Of a stretch of DNA of 64,000 nt, positions 9,267-17,927 are shown in pieces (positions within the stretch are counted from its first letter, which is position 1; each line of letters starts with the position of its first letter). This DNA is from Williamsia limnetica. GTDB lineage: Bacteria > Actinomycetota > Actinomycetes > Mycobacteriales > Mycobacteriaceae. The notes under the pieces were generated by a model. The model did no database searches. It was not told the DNA's origin and worked only from the letters and a program-made list of their open reading frames with translations. A program made the translations under genes and the position numbers. Location: positions 1 to 64,000 of the forward strand of contig NZ_QJSP01000020.1 in assembly GCF_003217475.1 (NCBI RefSeq), read 5' to 3'.

Positions 9267-9284
9267 GTGCAGACTATCTTGCAC
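9267..9284. promoter_or_regulatory. candidate MarR operator
   Basis: A perfect inverted repeat GTGCA-N8-TGCAC lies 10 nt upstream of the regulator's start codon, where an autoregulatory MarR dimer would bind. Confidence 0.45.
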
Positions 9285-9762
9285 AAGCGCAACAGTTGCG
9301 GGCCGGGCGAGACCGCGTGCTCGCGGCGGGAGCGGCGGGCGCGGCGCCATTCCGTCACGTCGATGCCATTTGGCAATCGGTTCACCGAGTCCTCGATGCG
9401 ACCTCACCCAGCGCGTAGCCATGCTCGCTTGACGTAATCACTTGCTATGACACTTATGTCGTCGCCATGACGTAGCTGTGGGCACATGCGGTGGTACACG
9501 CCTGCACCGGTGAGACGGGGAAGTGCCGTGTGCACAAATCAGATGCGGGTTCGGCTTTGACCGTGAGCGGCCTGCACCGTCGTGTCATTGCGCAATAGTC
9601 ACGCGTCCCGGCGCTGGCTCGCCCCGGCCACACACCACGGCGAGGACGTGCTGAGTGTGACGCCGCGCCGCGGTAGAGGGCGCCTTGGTGCCGGCTGAAA
9701 GTTGCCGGTGCATATCGTAAGAGTCCGGCACGTGCTGTGCACGGCGTTCTAAACTCGGTCAT
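9285..9762. other. non-coding stretch between MarR and lipoprotein 2
   Basis: No ORF with coding character is visible on either strand. The region holds the 24-nt element at 9708-9731 and presumably the promoters of the two divergent genes. Nothing else is recognised. Confidence 0.45.
9708..9731 (+). promoter_or_regulatory. conserved element upstream of lipoprotein 2
   Basis: The second copy of the 24-nt element (GTGCATATCGTAAGA ... CGGCAC) starts 55 nt before ATG 9763. It is 20/24 identical to the copy at 4945-4968, which lies 56 nt before its gene. The flanking sequence is less alike, so this block appears selectively conserved. Confidence 0.55.
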
Positions 9763-10269
9763 ATGAGCACCCATTTTGCTCGACCAGCTGTTGCCGCTGC
9801 CGTCACTGCACTAGCAATTGCACTGTCGGGGTGCAGCGAAAATCAGTCGGACAACACTGCAGAACCCGCCGACACCTCAATCGACAATGCCTACATCGTC
9901 CCGGCTTTCGATCAGTCGTGTGCCCTACAAACCAATGCGCCCGCGGACTTGAGTTTCACTGCCACCAACAACAGCTCGACCATCACCGAAACGCTGCAGA
10001 GGATTTCAACACCCGCAGCCGCTGACGTCACAATCACCGCACCCGACAGTGTTCTCGCCATGGAGCCCCAAAGCTCGATCGCTGCCGGTCAACCGGTCGA
10101 GAACACCAACGAAACGGCTGCGCCCGACGAACCCTTCCACGTCACCCTTCACGGGGTAAAAAACACCCTGCAACCGGGAAAGTCAGTCCCCGTGGCGTTC
10201 CAATTCGAACGGGCAGGAACCCTCACTATCAACGTCGCGGTCGATGCATGCCCGACGCAGAAGGACTAA
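9763..10269 (+). CDS. LpqE-like lipoprotein (paralogue 2)
   Basis: The 168-residue precursor has the lipobox LSGC at about residues 22-25. It then has the same domain as the 5001-5522 product: ADLSFTATNNSSTITETLQRIST, MEPQSSIAAGQPVE, VPVAFQFERAGTLTINVAVDACP. The C-terminal Cys in DACP is shared by both paralogues. It is expected on the outer face of the membrane. A role in metal handling or envelope maintenance is inferred from LpqE-type relatives only. The shared upstream element suggests co-regulation with paralogue 1. Confidence 0.72.
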   Translation: MSTHFARPAVAAAVTALAIALSGCSENQSDNTAEPADTSIDNAYIVPAFDQSCALQTNAPADLSFTATNNSSTITETLQRISTPAAADVTITAPDSVLAMEPQSSIAAGQPVENTNETAAPDEPFHVTLHGVKNTLQPGKSVPVAFQFERAGTLTINVAVDACPTQKD

Positions 10270-10745
10270 CCCACTTCCGGGCCAAGCCATTCCTAGCCCG
10301 CGTACGCCGCACCGGCTCGATGTTGGTGAACGCTTCTTGGCCAGCCGTCATATGTGGCGCCGGGATCGTCGACAGTCAGGTCAATTGCTGTTGCTCATCG
10401 CCCATTACAACGGTGATGACATAGGAGAGCTGGCTGGCGGGGTGATGGCATCGCGCACGCCACCTGTGCGGCGCAAGCTCGCCGACCGATTTTGAGCGCG
10501 ACGCTCGACTGCCGGGCGCATTAGCGATGTTGTGCAACACGCAAGCACGCGCTCTGGGTGCCCTCGTGCGGATCCGGCACACGCACCCTCAAAGACGGAA
10601 TCGGGACAGCTTTCGTGGATGCACACGGGACAGATTGTGACAGGATGATATGCCGGTAGAGATGATGCCGCCGCCCTGATCGGGACCGACGCTCGCCGCC
10701 CGACAGGTGCGAGTTCGCTGCTGTTCGTCGAAAGGGGATCGCCCG
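10270..10745. other. gene-free stretch before STAS gene
   Basis: No ORF here has family motifs or a good ribosome binding site. AAAGGGGA at 10731-10738 belongs to the STAS gene. Nothing else was identified. Confidence 0.45.
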
Positions 10746-11147
10746 GTGCCAGTGGAGAGAAACAACAAAGCGTTCATTGCCGACGACAGCGCAGACACCG
10801 TCGGCAGTGCCGCTCTCACCGTGGTGACCGTCGCGCATAGCGAGTTAGTCATTCTCACCGTGCAGGGCGCCGTGGACGCCCTCACCGCACCCCAGCTGTC
10901 CGAGTCAATCAATGACGCCCTCACCGGCGCCCCACGCGGTGTGATCATCGACCTGTCGACGACCGAGTTCCTGGCCTCTGCAGGTATGACCGCTCTGGTG
11001 ACCGCCTACGAGGCGATCGCCCCGACCGGGCTGTTCGGAGTCGTCGCAGACGGGCCGGCCACCTCGCGACCCTTGCACCTGGTCGGTCTCGATCAGACTT
11101 TCACCCTCTACCCCACCCTGGATCAGGCGATCGCCGACATGGCGTGA
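10746..11147 (+). CDS. STAS-domain anti-sigma factor antagonist
   Basis: The 133-residue protein is an SpoIIAA/RsbV-type STAS domain: ELVILTVQGAVDALTAPQLSESI, then GVIIDLSTTEFLASAGMTALVTA, where the serine before AGM is the usual phosphorylation site, then the C-terminal helix. Such cytoplasmic proteins bind an anti-sigma kinase and free a stress sigma factor. GTG 10746 is chosen because AAAGGGGA lies 7 nt upstream. The expected partner kinase immediately downstream is only a remnant, so this protein must act with a partner encoded elsewhere or is itself orphaned. Confidence 0.82.
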   Translation: MPVERNNKAFIADDSADTVGSAALTVVTVAHSELVILTVQGAVDALTAPQLSESINDALTGAPRGVIIDLSTTEFLASAGMTALVTAYEAIAPTGLFGVVADGPATSRPLHLVGLDQTFTLYPTLDQAIADMA

Positions 11148-11193
11148 GCGCGCCCTACCCTTAGAACCGTTCGGCGGTGGGTAGCTACCGCCT

Positions 11194-11439
11194 ATGGCCC
11201 CCACACCCCAGATCCGGCGCAGCGCCGCAGACTGCGGGTTCACCCTGCACGAGGTACCCGCCGACGCCGCCAGTGCCGCCGTCTTCCGCCACCACTTCAC
11301 CCCGTGACTCACTGACGAATGTCGCTGCACGGCCCCGCAGCGCGCCGACATCGTCCTCGCAGTGCACGAAATTGTCGCCGCCACCGTCACCCTCCGCTGG
11401 CGACTGACGTCGCGACGGATGTGCGCGCGACCGCCTTAA
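11194..11439 (+). pseudogene. RsbW-type anti-sigma kinase remnant
   Basis: From ATG 11194 the frame reads FTLHEVPADAASAAVFRHHF, has a TGA at 11305-11307 (where relatives have a Trp, as in RxWL), then reads LTDECRCTAPQRADIVLAVHEIVAATVTLRW. This matches the N-terminal half of HATPase_c anti-sigma kinases up to the helix preceding the N-box, after which the ATP-binding region is absent. It lies directly after the STAS gene, as in rsbV-rsbW pairs. Confidence 0.55.
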
Positions 11440-11534
11440 CAGTCAACGCCCGTACCCGGCGCCCTCGGGGGCTTTTCCGTGGCGTGGTCAGCGTCGCATA
11501 GTCTTCGTCGGGTGCGGATCAACCTGGATAGACG

Positions 11535-12755
11535 TTGGTAATTGGACAGGGCCGGCCGGTGCCTCATCCCGGGTACCGCAGGCTCTACACGGCTCTCCGC
11601 ACGTTGCGCCCCGTCGGCGCGCCGGGATCATCTGTCGAGGTTGTGCGTGCCAGCGTCGGCGCGGCGGTTGGCCTTGGACTGACGGGTCTGACGTTCTTCG
11701 TTGTTAGCGCCCATGTCGATGCCGCGCTGTACCTGGTTGCGCCCTTTGGTGCGACCGCTGTGCTGCTATTTGCCGCGCCGAGCAGCCCGTTAGCGCAACC
11801 GTGGCCCGTTGTTGTCGGTAACACATCTGCGGCACTCGTGGGTATTACCGTCACGCCACTGATGGCTAGTTCGATTGCCCGGGTGTGCGTCGCCGTTGCG
11901 GTGACGGTGGCGGTGATGCTGACGCTTCGGGCCGTTCATCCGCCTGCTGGGGCAGTTGCCATGACCGTTGCTCTAGCACCCGAGGCTGGACATTCGTTCG
12001 GTTTTTTGTTTGCTCTTGTTCCTGTTGCCGTCGGCACTCTCTTACTCGTGATCGTCGCCGCGATCTACGGACGAATAACACGACATCACTATCCACTTCG
12101 TCAGTTTGAGTCTGCTCCGGCGGCGGTGGAGCGGATAGGTCTCACGGAAAGTGAGTTGCACGACATCCTGGCTCGGTATGAGCAATCACTGAATCTCGGC
12201 GTAGCCGATCTTGCACGATTGGTAGGTGCCGCCGAAATACAAGCGGCCGGGCACCGAACCGAACCCATCGTTGCCGGCGACATCATGTCCACGGACCTGG
12301 TGACGGTTAGACCAACGGCATCGGTCAACGAATTGGTCGATCTATTTCACCGCCACGAGTTCACCTGTCTGCCAGTGGTACACCCGGCAGACCGCTTGGC
12401 GGGCGTGGTCTTCCAAATTCATCTGCTTGTCCGACTTCGAGAGTCATCGATCAAAGGCAGGCTCGATACCCTGTTCCGACGAGGGAATGCCCGTGAACGG
12501 TCAGCAGTATGCGCTGCGGACATCATGGATGTGGGGTCGCCGACGGCTTCAGTGCGAACACCTGTGGCTGCGCTGCTACCGTTGCTCGCCGCCAGCGACT
12601 GCGATGCAGTTCCGATTCTTGACGACGACATCATTGTTGGGATCGTTACCCAGACAGACCTGATTGCCGCATTGGCGCGTCACACGGTGAGCGAGTCGCA
12701 GGTGAGCATCACAGAGTCATTCCAGGACGCCCGTCAAGCGCACTGCCTGAGCTAA
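11535..12755 (+). CDS. HPP-family membrane protein with two C-terminal CBS domains
   Basis: The N-terminal half (about residues 30-190) has four hydrophobic segments and the family hallmark LRAVHPPAGAVAMTVAL, with PFGATAVLLFAAPSSPLAQPWPVVVGN before it. This is the HPP membrane domain, some members of which transport nitrite. The C-terminal half has paired CBS domains (GDIMSTDLVTVRPTASVNELVDLFHRHEFTCLPVV and AADIMDVGSPTASVRTPVAALLPLL...VGIVTQTDLIAAL), which normally bind adenine nucleotides. The product has 406 residues from TTG 11535; GTG 11559 is an alternative start. The substrate is not evident. Confidence 0.82.
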   Translation: MVIGQGRPVPHPGYRRLYTALRTLRPVGAPGSSVEVVRASVGAAVGLGLTGLTFFVVSAHVDAALYLVAPFGATAVLLFAAPSSPLAQPWPVVVGNTSAALVGITVTPLMASSIARVCVAVAVTVAVMLTLRAVHPPAGAVAMTVALAPEAGHSFGFLFALVPVAVGTLLLVIVAAIYGRITRHHYPLRQFESAPAAVERIGLTESELHDILARYEQSLNLGVADLARLVGAAEIQAAGHRTEPIVAGDIMSTDLVTVRPTASVNELVDLFHRHEFTCLPVVHPADRLAGVVFQIHLLVRLRESSIKGRLDTLFRRGNARERSAVCAADIMDVGSPTASVRTPVAALLPLLAASDCDAVPILDDDIIVGIVTQTDLIAALARHTVSESQVSITESFQDARQAHCLS

Positions 12756-12764
12756 CGTGGGCAG

Positions 12765-13112
12765 GTGATCACCGAACGTGTGCGTGGGCGTGTGCCGGTC
12801 GGCAGCGTAGCGCCCAGCACGACGAACTTGCGCCTCGACGAGGTATGCGAGGTTGTCTTCGCCATCGAATCAGGACACGTGATGTCCTACGGCGACATCG
12901 GCGTACTTGTTGGACTCGGCCCCCGGCAGGTCGGCCGTGCAATGGCCCTCATCGCAGCACAAGGAATGCCCTGGTGGCGTGTTGTCTACAGCGACGGAAC
13001 CCCTGCACGCTGCCACGACGGGCAAGCGCCGCTGCTGCTGGCCCAGGAGCGAACCCCGATGCGCGGCACTCGAGTCGACATGTCGCGCGCACGACAGACC
13101 ATTGTCGGCTGA
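12765..13112 (+). CDS. alkyltransferase-like DNA-binding protein (ATL)
   Basis: The 115-residue protein matches the DNA-binding domain of O6-alkylguanine-DNA alkyltransferase (VVFAIESGHVMSYGDIGVLVGLGPRQVGRAMA, then MPWWRVVYSDG) but has no PCHR active-site cysteine, as in ATL proteins. ATLs bind O6-alkylguanine and recruit nucleotide excision repair without removing the alkyl group. GTG 12765 follows GGGCAGG closely and starts 10 nt after the HPP gene, so it is probably in one transcript. Confidence 0.8.
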   Translation: MITERVRGRVPVGSVAPSTTNLRLDEVCEVVFAIESGHVMSYGDIGVLVGLGPRQVGRAMALIAAQGMPWWRVVYSDGTPARCHDGQAPLLLAQERTPMRGTRVDMSRARQTIVG

Positions 13113-13264
13113 GCAATCCACGTGCTGGAGCGATCACTGACAGAGGCCGTTTGTGAACACAACATTGTTCGTGGCTGGCTAGGTGTCAGTCAGTCTCAGA
13201 AGTCTGACAATACTGGATCAGACGCCGTATGCAGCTCACCGAGCCCGAGAATGGTTATCGATAG

Positions 13265-13597
13265 TCAGGGAAGTTTCGCCACGGTCATGAGCACTACAGA
13301 ATCTTCGATGGATTCCAAGGAGTGCGGTAGCTGCGGCACTATGAGAAGATCGCCGCGACGGCCCTCCCACGAGTCGGGCCCTGCTCGGAGCTGCACTCGC
13401 CCAAAGAGGACCTGCACTGTCGCTTCGCCTGGATTCTCGTGCTCACTCAATTCTTGGCCCGCCGTCAGCGCGATCAGCGTCTGACGCAGGACGTGTTCGT
13501 GACCGCCGTACACCGTGTGCGCGGCGCGTCCGCTCGTGGCCGATGTCGCCTTCTCGAGTTGTTCGCGGGCAAGTGCTTCCAACGAGCGCTTCATCAT
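13265..13597 (-). CDS. small cupin-domain protein
   Basis: The 110-residue product has a single cupin fold: LIALTAGQELSEHENPGEATVQVLFGRVQLR corresponds to cupin motif 1 (with the H of EHENP and the E of GEATVQVL) and GDLLIVPQLPHSLESIEDSVVLMTVA to motif 2 (PxxPH). The metal-ligand His/Glu set is largely present. ATG 13597 follows AAAGGA by 6 nt. These small cupins are found in stress-linked neighbourhoods, and the substrate is unknown. Confidence 0.75.
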   Translation of the reverse strand: MMKRSLEALAREQLEKATSATSGRAAHTVYGGHEHVLRQTLIALTAGQELSEHENPGEATVQVLFGRVQLRAGPDSWEGRRGDLLIVPQLPHSLESIEDSVVLMTVAKLP

Positions 13598-13873
13598 GGA
13601 GTGTCCTTTGTTCTGTACGAGTGGAGTAAGACTGTTCGAGCTGCTGACGTTGGACTCGATCCCGTTGTGGTTGAAGTACGACTGCCCGGCCGAAGTGTCG
13701 ATCCGCGCCGTCACCTGACCTGGCGGGTAGTCAGCCTTCACGATGGCGCAGGCCCCGGTAGAACTGCCGCGGCAATACTCCCACGCCGATGACCTTCGAG
13801 CGTGGACGCGTACGAGTGATCACGCCGGAACCGCGTTCACACCGGACTTGCCCGACCTGAGGGATTGATGGTT

Positions 13874-14068
13874 CTAGTCTTCGCTGGAGCTGCGATTCCC
13901 AATCCACGCAACAACTTCCGGGTCGCATGAGTGAATCTGCTGCATTTCCTCCCCACCGTCGCAGGTGAGTAAGGTCAATGTCACCGCGGACGAGTTCTTC
14001 GCCACGACACGCCATATCCCGCCTGAATCGGACCAACGGACCAGGGTCTGCACGACATCATCCACCAC
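13874..14068 (-). CDS. small conserved actinobacterial protein
   Basis: This 64-residue product (RWSDSGGIWRVVAKNSSAVTLTLLTCDGGEEMQQI, ending IGNRSSSED) resembles small hypothetical proteins that I recall from related actinobacteria, with WRV, TCDGGEE and a terminal RxSSED. The start is one of two consecutive GTG codons at 14068. The function is unknown. It lies between the cupin gene and a DUF488 gene on the same strand. Confidence 0.55.
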   Translation of the reverse strand: MVDDVVQTLVRWSDSGGIWRVVAKNSSAVTLTLLTCDGGEEMQQIHSCDPEVVAWIGNRSSSED

Positions 14069-14113
14069 CGCCCACCCCCATGCCGGAGGGATCTAGGTGG
14101 TATGAGCTGTGTA

Positions 14114-14470
14114 TCACCGATCACCCAGTAACCAGTCGCGGAACACTACTGCGTGGTTGTGTACGTCGTCTTTGGCTGAATACAGCAACACAATGGAGCT
14201 GACCGTCGCCGCCTGAATAATCGGCTCTGCCGGTGTCGGGTTGGCATCGAGCTCAGCGAGATATTGCTGACGGAATTCAACGAAGCGGTCTGCCCGGTGG
14301 CCGAACCAGGACCGAAGTTCTGGACTCGGTGCCACGGCTTTGACCCAGGCGTCGACGTCGAGATCGGATTTCGCAATCCCCCGAGGCCACAGCCGATCTA
14401 TCAAGAAGGTTGGCGAGGTCTTCTTGATCGATCGCTTGTCGTAAGTTCGTTCCAATTCAATCGGACCCAT
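14114..14470 (-). CDS. DUF488 family protein (YeaO-like)
   Basis: The 118-residue protein has the features of short DUF488 proteins: YDKRSIKKTSPTFLIDRLWPRGIAKSDLDVDAWVKAVAPSPELRSWFGH at the N-terminus and IVLLYSAKDDVHNHAVVFRDWLL near the end. The R-L-W-P-R-G and LRxWF-H motifs are intact. The biochemical role is unknown. A second, different type of DUF488 gene is disrupted by an insertion sequence at 28228-31163. Confidence 0.85.
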   Translation of the reverse strand: MGPIELERTYDKRSIKKTSPTFLIDRLWPRGIAKSDLDVDAWVKAVAPSPELRSWFGHRADRFVEFRQQYLAELDANPTPAEPIIQAATVSSIVLLYSAKDDVHNHAVVFRDWLLGDR

Positions 14471-14557
14471 TGCGTTAATGGTGGCATACGCACAGCTCTC
14501 GCACCAGGTTTACGGCCGAACCGCGGGCCGATCACACTCCCGGGGTGCGAATATGGG

Positions 14558-15805
14558 TCAGCCAGCAACCGGCGTCAGTTCGTCGGCCTTTCCGTTCGTC
14601 CAATTGTCGGGTCCGAAAACCTCGAAGTGAATGTTCTCGTCCGCGACATCCTTCTCGAGAAGAGCTGACCGCAGACCCAACATGAACGGCAGCGGACCAC
14701 ATAGGTAAGCGTGGGTGCCTTTTGTGATCGTTACGTTGTCCAAGTCGGCGCGACCCGCCTGCAGGCCGGACTCCGGAACACGACCACCCAGATCCTCGTA
14801 CCACCGGTGCATGACGGCCGTGGGCAACTTCTCGACCAGCTGCGTCAGCTCCACCCGATGGGCATGACTATTCGGCGATCGGTCGGCATGAAGCACCGAA
14901 ATGGGTCGGCTATCACTTGTCTCTGCCAGATGACGCAGCATTCCGATCATGGGCGTGCAACCGATACCCGCCGAGGCGAGCAAGATGGGAGAATTGTCCG
15001 GTTGCAGAGTGAGATCACCGAAGGGTGTGGTGACACTGAGAACATCACCCTCGAAAACGTTGTCATGCATATAGTTCGAAACCTCGCCGGCCGGGGTTGC
15101 CACTCGCTCGCCGTCCAATTGACCGGCGATTCGCTTAACAGTGATGCGCCAGTCGGAACTAGACGGTGCCGACGAGAGGCTGTACTGCCGTATCTGACGC
15201 GCGCCGTCGGCAAGAAGCACTCCCACCGACAGGTACTGCCCCGGTGTGAATCTCGGTAGAGCAGAGCCGTCCAGGGACGCAAGAACAAACGACAGTGTAT
15301 CGGGTGATTCGTGCCGTCGATCGCGGACGCGGACGTCTCGCCAGACATCCCCCACAGCGACGCCGGCCCGCTGGTAGAGTCCGGCCTCCATCGCGATCAA
15401 CGTCTCCGCCATCAGCCAGTAGACCTCGTCCCATGCCGCTGCCACCGGTGGCGTGATGGCTTCGCCCAGCACCTCGACAATGGCTGCGAACAGGTGTGTA
15501 TGTACGACCTCGTACTGGGTGGGCTCGATACCCAATGAAGCATGTTTGTGGGCGATCCGAGAAAGGATCCGGTCCACCCGTACTTGATCTGGTTCGAGTT
15601 GCAGCGCAGCGAATGCTGCGATTGCTCCGGCGAGCGCGCGTTGCTGCTCGCCCTGCTTTTGGTTGCCGCGATTGAAGAGATTTCGTTCGAGGTCGGGTTC
15701 GGCAGTGAATAGGTTCCGGTAGAAGAGGGTCGTTATCTCGTCGATGGCCGCGCCGACCGCCGGTAGAGTCGCCCGTATGAGTTCCGTTGAAGTGGCCGAG
15801 AGCAT
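14558..15805 (-). CDS. hmp: flavohemoglobin, nitric oxide dioxygenase
   Basis: The 415-residue protein oxidises NO to nitrate with O2 and NAD(P)H in the cytoplasm. Residues 1-140 form the globin, with the proximal histidine in AHKHASLGI. The FAD domain has FTPGQYLSV and RQYSLSSAPSS, and the NAD domain has AGIGCTPMIGML and ends HFEVFGPD. Three domains are complete, and the length is near the family norm of about 400. The start is ATG 15805 with AGGAGA 5 nt upstream; an open frame continues far upstream, but it lies antisense-like over the nsrR gene and is not coding. It starts one base after the NsrR stop codon, forming an nsrR-hmp operon. Confidence 0.93.
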   Translation of the reverse strand: MLSATSTELIRATLPAVGAAIDEITTLFYRNLFTAEPDLERNLFNRGNQKQGEQQRALAGAIAAFAALQLEPDQVRVDRILSRIAHKHASLGIEPTQYEVVHTHLFAAIVEVLGEAITPPVAAAWDEVYWLMAETLIAMEAGLYQRAGVAVGDVWRDVRVRDRRHESPDTLSFVLASLDGSALPRFTPGQYLSVGVLLADGARQIRQYSLSSAPSSSDWRITVKRIAGQLDGERVATPAGEVSNYMHDNVFEGDVLSVTTPFGDLTLQPDNSPILLASAGIGCTPMIGMLRHLAETSDSRPISVLHADRSPNSHAHRVELTQLVEKLPTAVMHRWYEDLGGRVPESGLQAGRADLDNVTITKGTHAYLCGPLPFMLGLRSALLEKDVADENIHFEVFGPDNWTNGKADELTPVAG

Positions 15806-15806
15806 T

Positions 15807-16280
15807 TCAATCTCCTGTCTTTGAGGGAATCTGAGGATCACTACCACCAAATCGCGGAAGCGACAGCAATACGCCGCGTGTAGGACTACGCGTGAGGTCC
15901 TCGACTGTGACGGTGTCCAAGGACTCGAAGAAGGACTCCTGGGCACCGCGAAGCGCAGACCGCAACAGGCATCCACTGCGGAGCGGGCAAGGCTGCGCGC
16001 CGTCACAGTCGACGACCTCACCATCACCTTCGAGGCGACGCGCGATCCACCCGATTGAAGCGACTCGACCCAACTCGGTGATAGCGAGCCCACCGCTGCG
16101 TCCGCGTTGGGCATCCACGATGCCGAGCTCGCTGAGCCTGGATATGACCTTTGCCGTATGCGCGTACGACACCGAGAGCTCTGCAGCGATCTGGCGAGTG
16201 CCCGGCCGGTCCTCGCTATCATCCACCGCAAGGCGCATGACGACGCGAAGCCCGACGTCGGTGAATCGAGTGAGTTGCAC
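15807..16280 (-). CDS. nsrR: NsrR-type Rrf2 nitric-oxide-sensing repressor
   Basis: The 157-residue protein is an Rrf2 regulator: QLTRFTDVGLRVVMRLA, winged helix TRQIAAELSVSYAHTAKVISRLSELGIVDAQRGRSGGL, and the cluster-binding loop VDCDGAQPCPLRSGCLL, where three cysteines spaced C-x5-C-x5-C match the [4Fe-4S] ligands of NsrR. Loss of the cluster with NO would relieve repression. It starts with GTG 16280 and is one base upstream of hmp, its classical target. A 23-bp palindrome lies 16 bp upstream. Confidence 0.9.
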   Translation of the reverse strand: MQLTRFTDVGLRVVMRLAVDDSEDRPGTRQIAAELSVSYAHTAKVISRLSELGIVDAQRGRSGGLAITELGRVASIGWIARRLEGDGEVVDCDGAQPCPLRSGCLLRSALRGAQESFFESLDTVTVEDLTRSPTRGVLLSLPRFGGSDPQIPSKTGD

Positions 16281-16296
16281 ACTGCGAAGTTACTTG

Positions 16297-16319
16297 AATT
16301 TGCATCTGAAATACCAATT
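16297..16319. promoter_or_regulatory. candidate NsrR operator
   Basis: This is a 23-bp imperfect palindrome with arms AATTTGCAT and ATACCAATT and a 5-bp centre, matching at 7 of 9 arm positions. Its size and TGCAT-N-rich character resemble known NsrR boxes. It sits just upstream of the nsrR-hmp start, suited to autorepression. Confidence 0.65.
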
Positions 16320-16553
16320 ATGTGAGCGGAGACATATGTGCGTTCGTTTCGGCGAATCCGTTTGCCGAGGAGTATGGCGAAACCAGTTCTCTCGCATCGG
16401 TTCTCTACGAACCGCGACGGTGTGCGCGTTTCGGTAATCGTGCGTGATCGTGTCAGCGGCGAATTTGCCACGTCAGGGGTCTGGTCACGTGCGGATACCT
16501 GCGAATAGGCGCTTTCACCGCAACAGACTCAGCACTACAGTGCAGGTCGCCGG

Positions 16554-16925
16554 TCAGCCCAGTATCCACTCGCCCGGGGATGTTTCCACCAGCGTGTGGG
16601 GCTCTACAACGTCGGAGTCAACGGGTAACGGACCCATGATTCGGGGACGTTGGGCATGGGGATCGGCCTGCTGCTCGTTGTCGTCCCAGGCGATGCTGCC
16701 TCCGGCGGCGCGCAGTGCCTGACAGTCGATGGCGAGGGCGACCAGGGGCAGGCCGGCGTCCTGATAGACGGTGCTGGCGGTCTGACATATTTTGTCCTCT
16801 GTGGTGGCGTGGATGTATCCGACATCGTCGAGGGTCTTGCCGCGAGTGGACACTTCGTACTCGCCGAAGCGTTGCGCACCCTCCCAGTCGTCGGCGAATG
16901 CAATGTGGAACACTTTCTCGTTCAT
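16554..16925 (-). CDS. DUF952 family protein
   Basis: The 123-residue protein reads VFHIAFADDWEGAQRFGEYEVSTRGKTLDDVGYIHATTEDKICQTASTVY, then LPLVALAIDCQAL, typical of DUF952, whose fold resembles ADP-ribosyl-binding enzymes. ATG 16925 is chosen over an upstream in-frame codon at 16997 because GAGAGG precedes it and the family begins at FHIA. The function is unknown. Confidence 0.82.
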   Translation of the reverse strand: MNEKVFHIAFADDWEGAQRFGEYEVSTRGKTLDDVGYIHATTEDKICQTASTVYQDAGLPLVALAIDCQALRAAGGSIAWDDNEQQADPHAQRPRIMGPLPVDSDVVEPHTLVETSPGEWILG

Positions 16926-17016
16926 AGCTAGCCTCTCGGTATCATCAGTGCGATTTTTCTCGCTGGCCGTCAGCGGTGATGTTGATGTATTTGTCACCGT
17001 TTCGGTGTGCGTCGCG

Positions 17017-17910
17017 TCAGCTGTGGTGCACGATCATCAGCGGGCATTCGAGTCGTCGCAGCAGTGCCGTTGCCGTGGTGGGGCGCAAGGCCCCGAGCCA
17101 CGTCGTATCCCGGCGGCCGACGACGACCAACTGAGCGTCGCTTGCTGCTTCAACCAGGGCACGGCGGGCTGAGGTTCGTACGACTCCTAAACGCACCGTG
17201 ACACTGGGGAAACGTTGTTGCCAGGGCTTGAGCTCCTCGGACAAAGCGGTGTACTCCTCGAGTTCGAGCGCCCACTCGAGCACAGAATCGTCGCAGGCCT
17301 CCGTCGCGTCGGTGCTCCATCGGTGAATCACCACGAGATCCACGCACCGCAACGACGCCTCCTCGAACGCCGCTTCCACCGTCGGCGCACTCGTGGTGGC
17401 GTCATTGATGCCAAGGACTACCGGGCCAGTCGCGGGTATTTGATGTTTCGGGCTGTGGTGAAGTATCACTACCGGACATGGTGAGTGAGCGGCTACTGAT
17501 CGAGCAAGAGCGCCCACGTGCTTGCCCGGGCCGTGAGCCCCGAGGACGATCATTTGCGCCCGGTGTGATCGTTCGATGAGGTCTACGACGGGCTGAACTG
17601 TGGGCTGATTGTTCGTGATCTCTGCTGCCACTGCGCCCTTGGTGACGTCGGCGGCAACCGTTAGTGCTTCGTCCAACAGTGCTTGGCACTCGTCTGTGCG
17701 GAAAGTATCGACGTCTATCGAGGCCCAGACTCCCATTCCGTTGCCGTAATAGAGGACGGGTGGTCGTGTGGTCGGTACAAGCATCAACCGGGTTCGCCGT
17801 CGCCGGGACTCGTGCGCAGCCCACAATAGTGCTTGTCGCGATGCCGACGAGCCGTCCACGCCGACTACGATAGGTAATTGACTCGAGCGTTCCTCAAATT
17901 CTGGATACAT
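17017..17910 (-). CDS. tandem universal stress protein
   Basis: The 297-residue protein has two UspA domains, at about residues 10-150 (PIVVGVDGSSASRQALLWAAHE ... QMIVLGAHGPG) and 160-297 (GPVVLGINDATTSAPTVEAAFEEASLR ... QLVVVGRRDTTWLGAL). The first has the ATP-contacting VGVDGS and a partial G-x2-G loop; the second lacks the terminal G-S/T of the ATP motif, so nucleotide binding may be limited to one lobe. Tandem Usp proteins of this size are common in actinobacterial hypoxia and stress regulons. It lies 18 nt beyond the metH stop site on the same strand, upstream of DUF952. Confidence 0.9.
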   Translation of the reverse strand: MYPEFEERSSQLPIVVGVDGSSASRQALLWAAHESRRRRTRLMLVPTTRPPVLYYGNGMGVWASIDVDTFRTDECQALLDEALTVAADVTKGAVAAEITNNQPTVQPVVDLIERSHRAQMIVLGAHGPGKHVGALARSVAAHSPCPVVILHHSPKHQIPATGPVVLGINDATTSAPTVEAAFEEASLRCVDLVVIHRWSTDATEACDDSVLEWALELEEYTALSEELKPWQQRFPSVTVRLGVVRTSARRALVEAASDAQLVVVGRRDTTWLGALRPTTATALLRRLECPLMIVHHS

Positions 17911-17927
17911 CGAGTACCTCCACTAGG

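Noticed and set aside
15806-16471. N-terminal extension of the hmp frame across the nsrR gene
   Set aside because: The extension lies over nsrR in another frame, is Arg/Ser-rich without a fold, and AGGAGA before ATG 15805 marks the true start.
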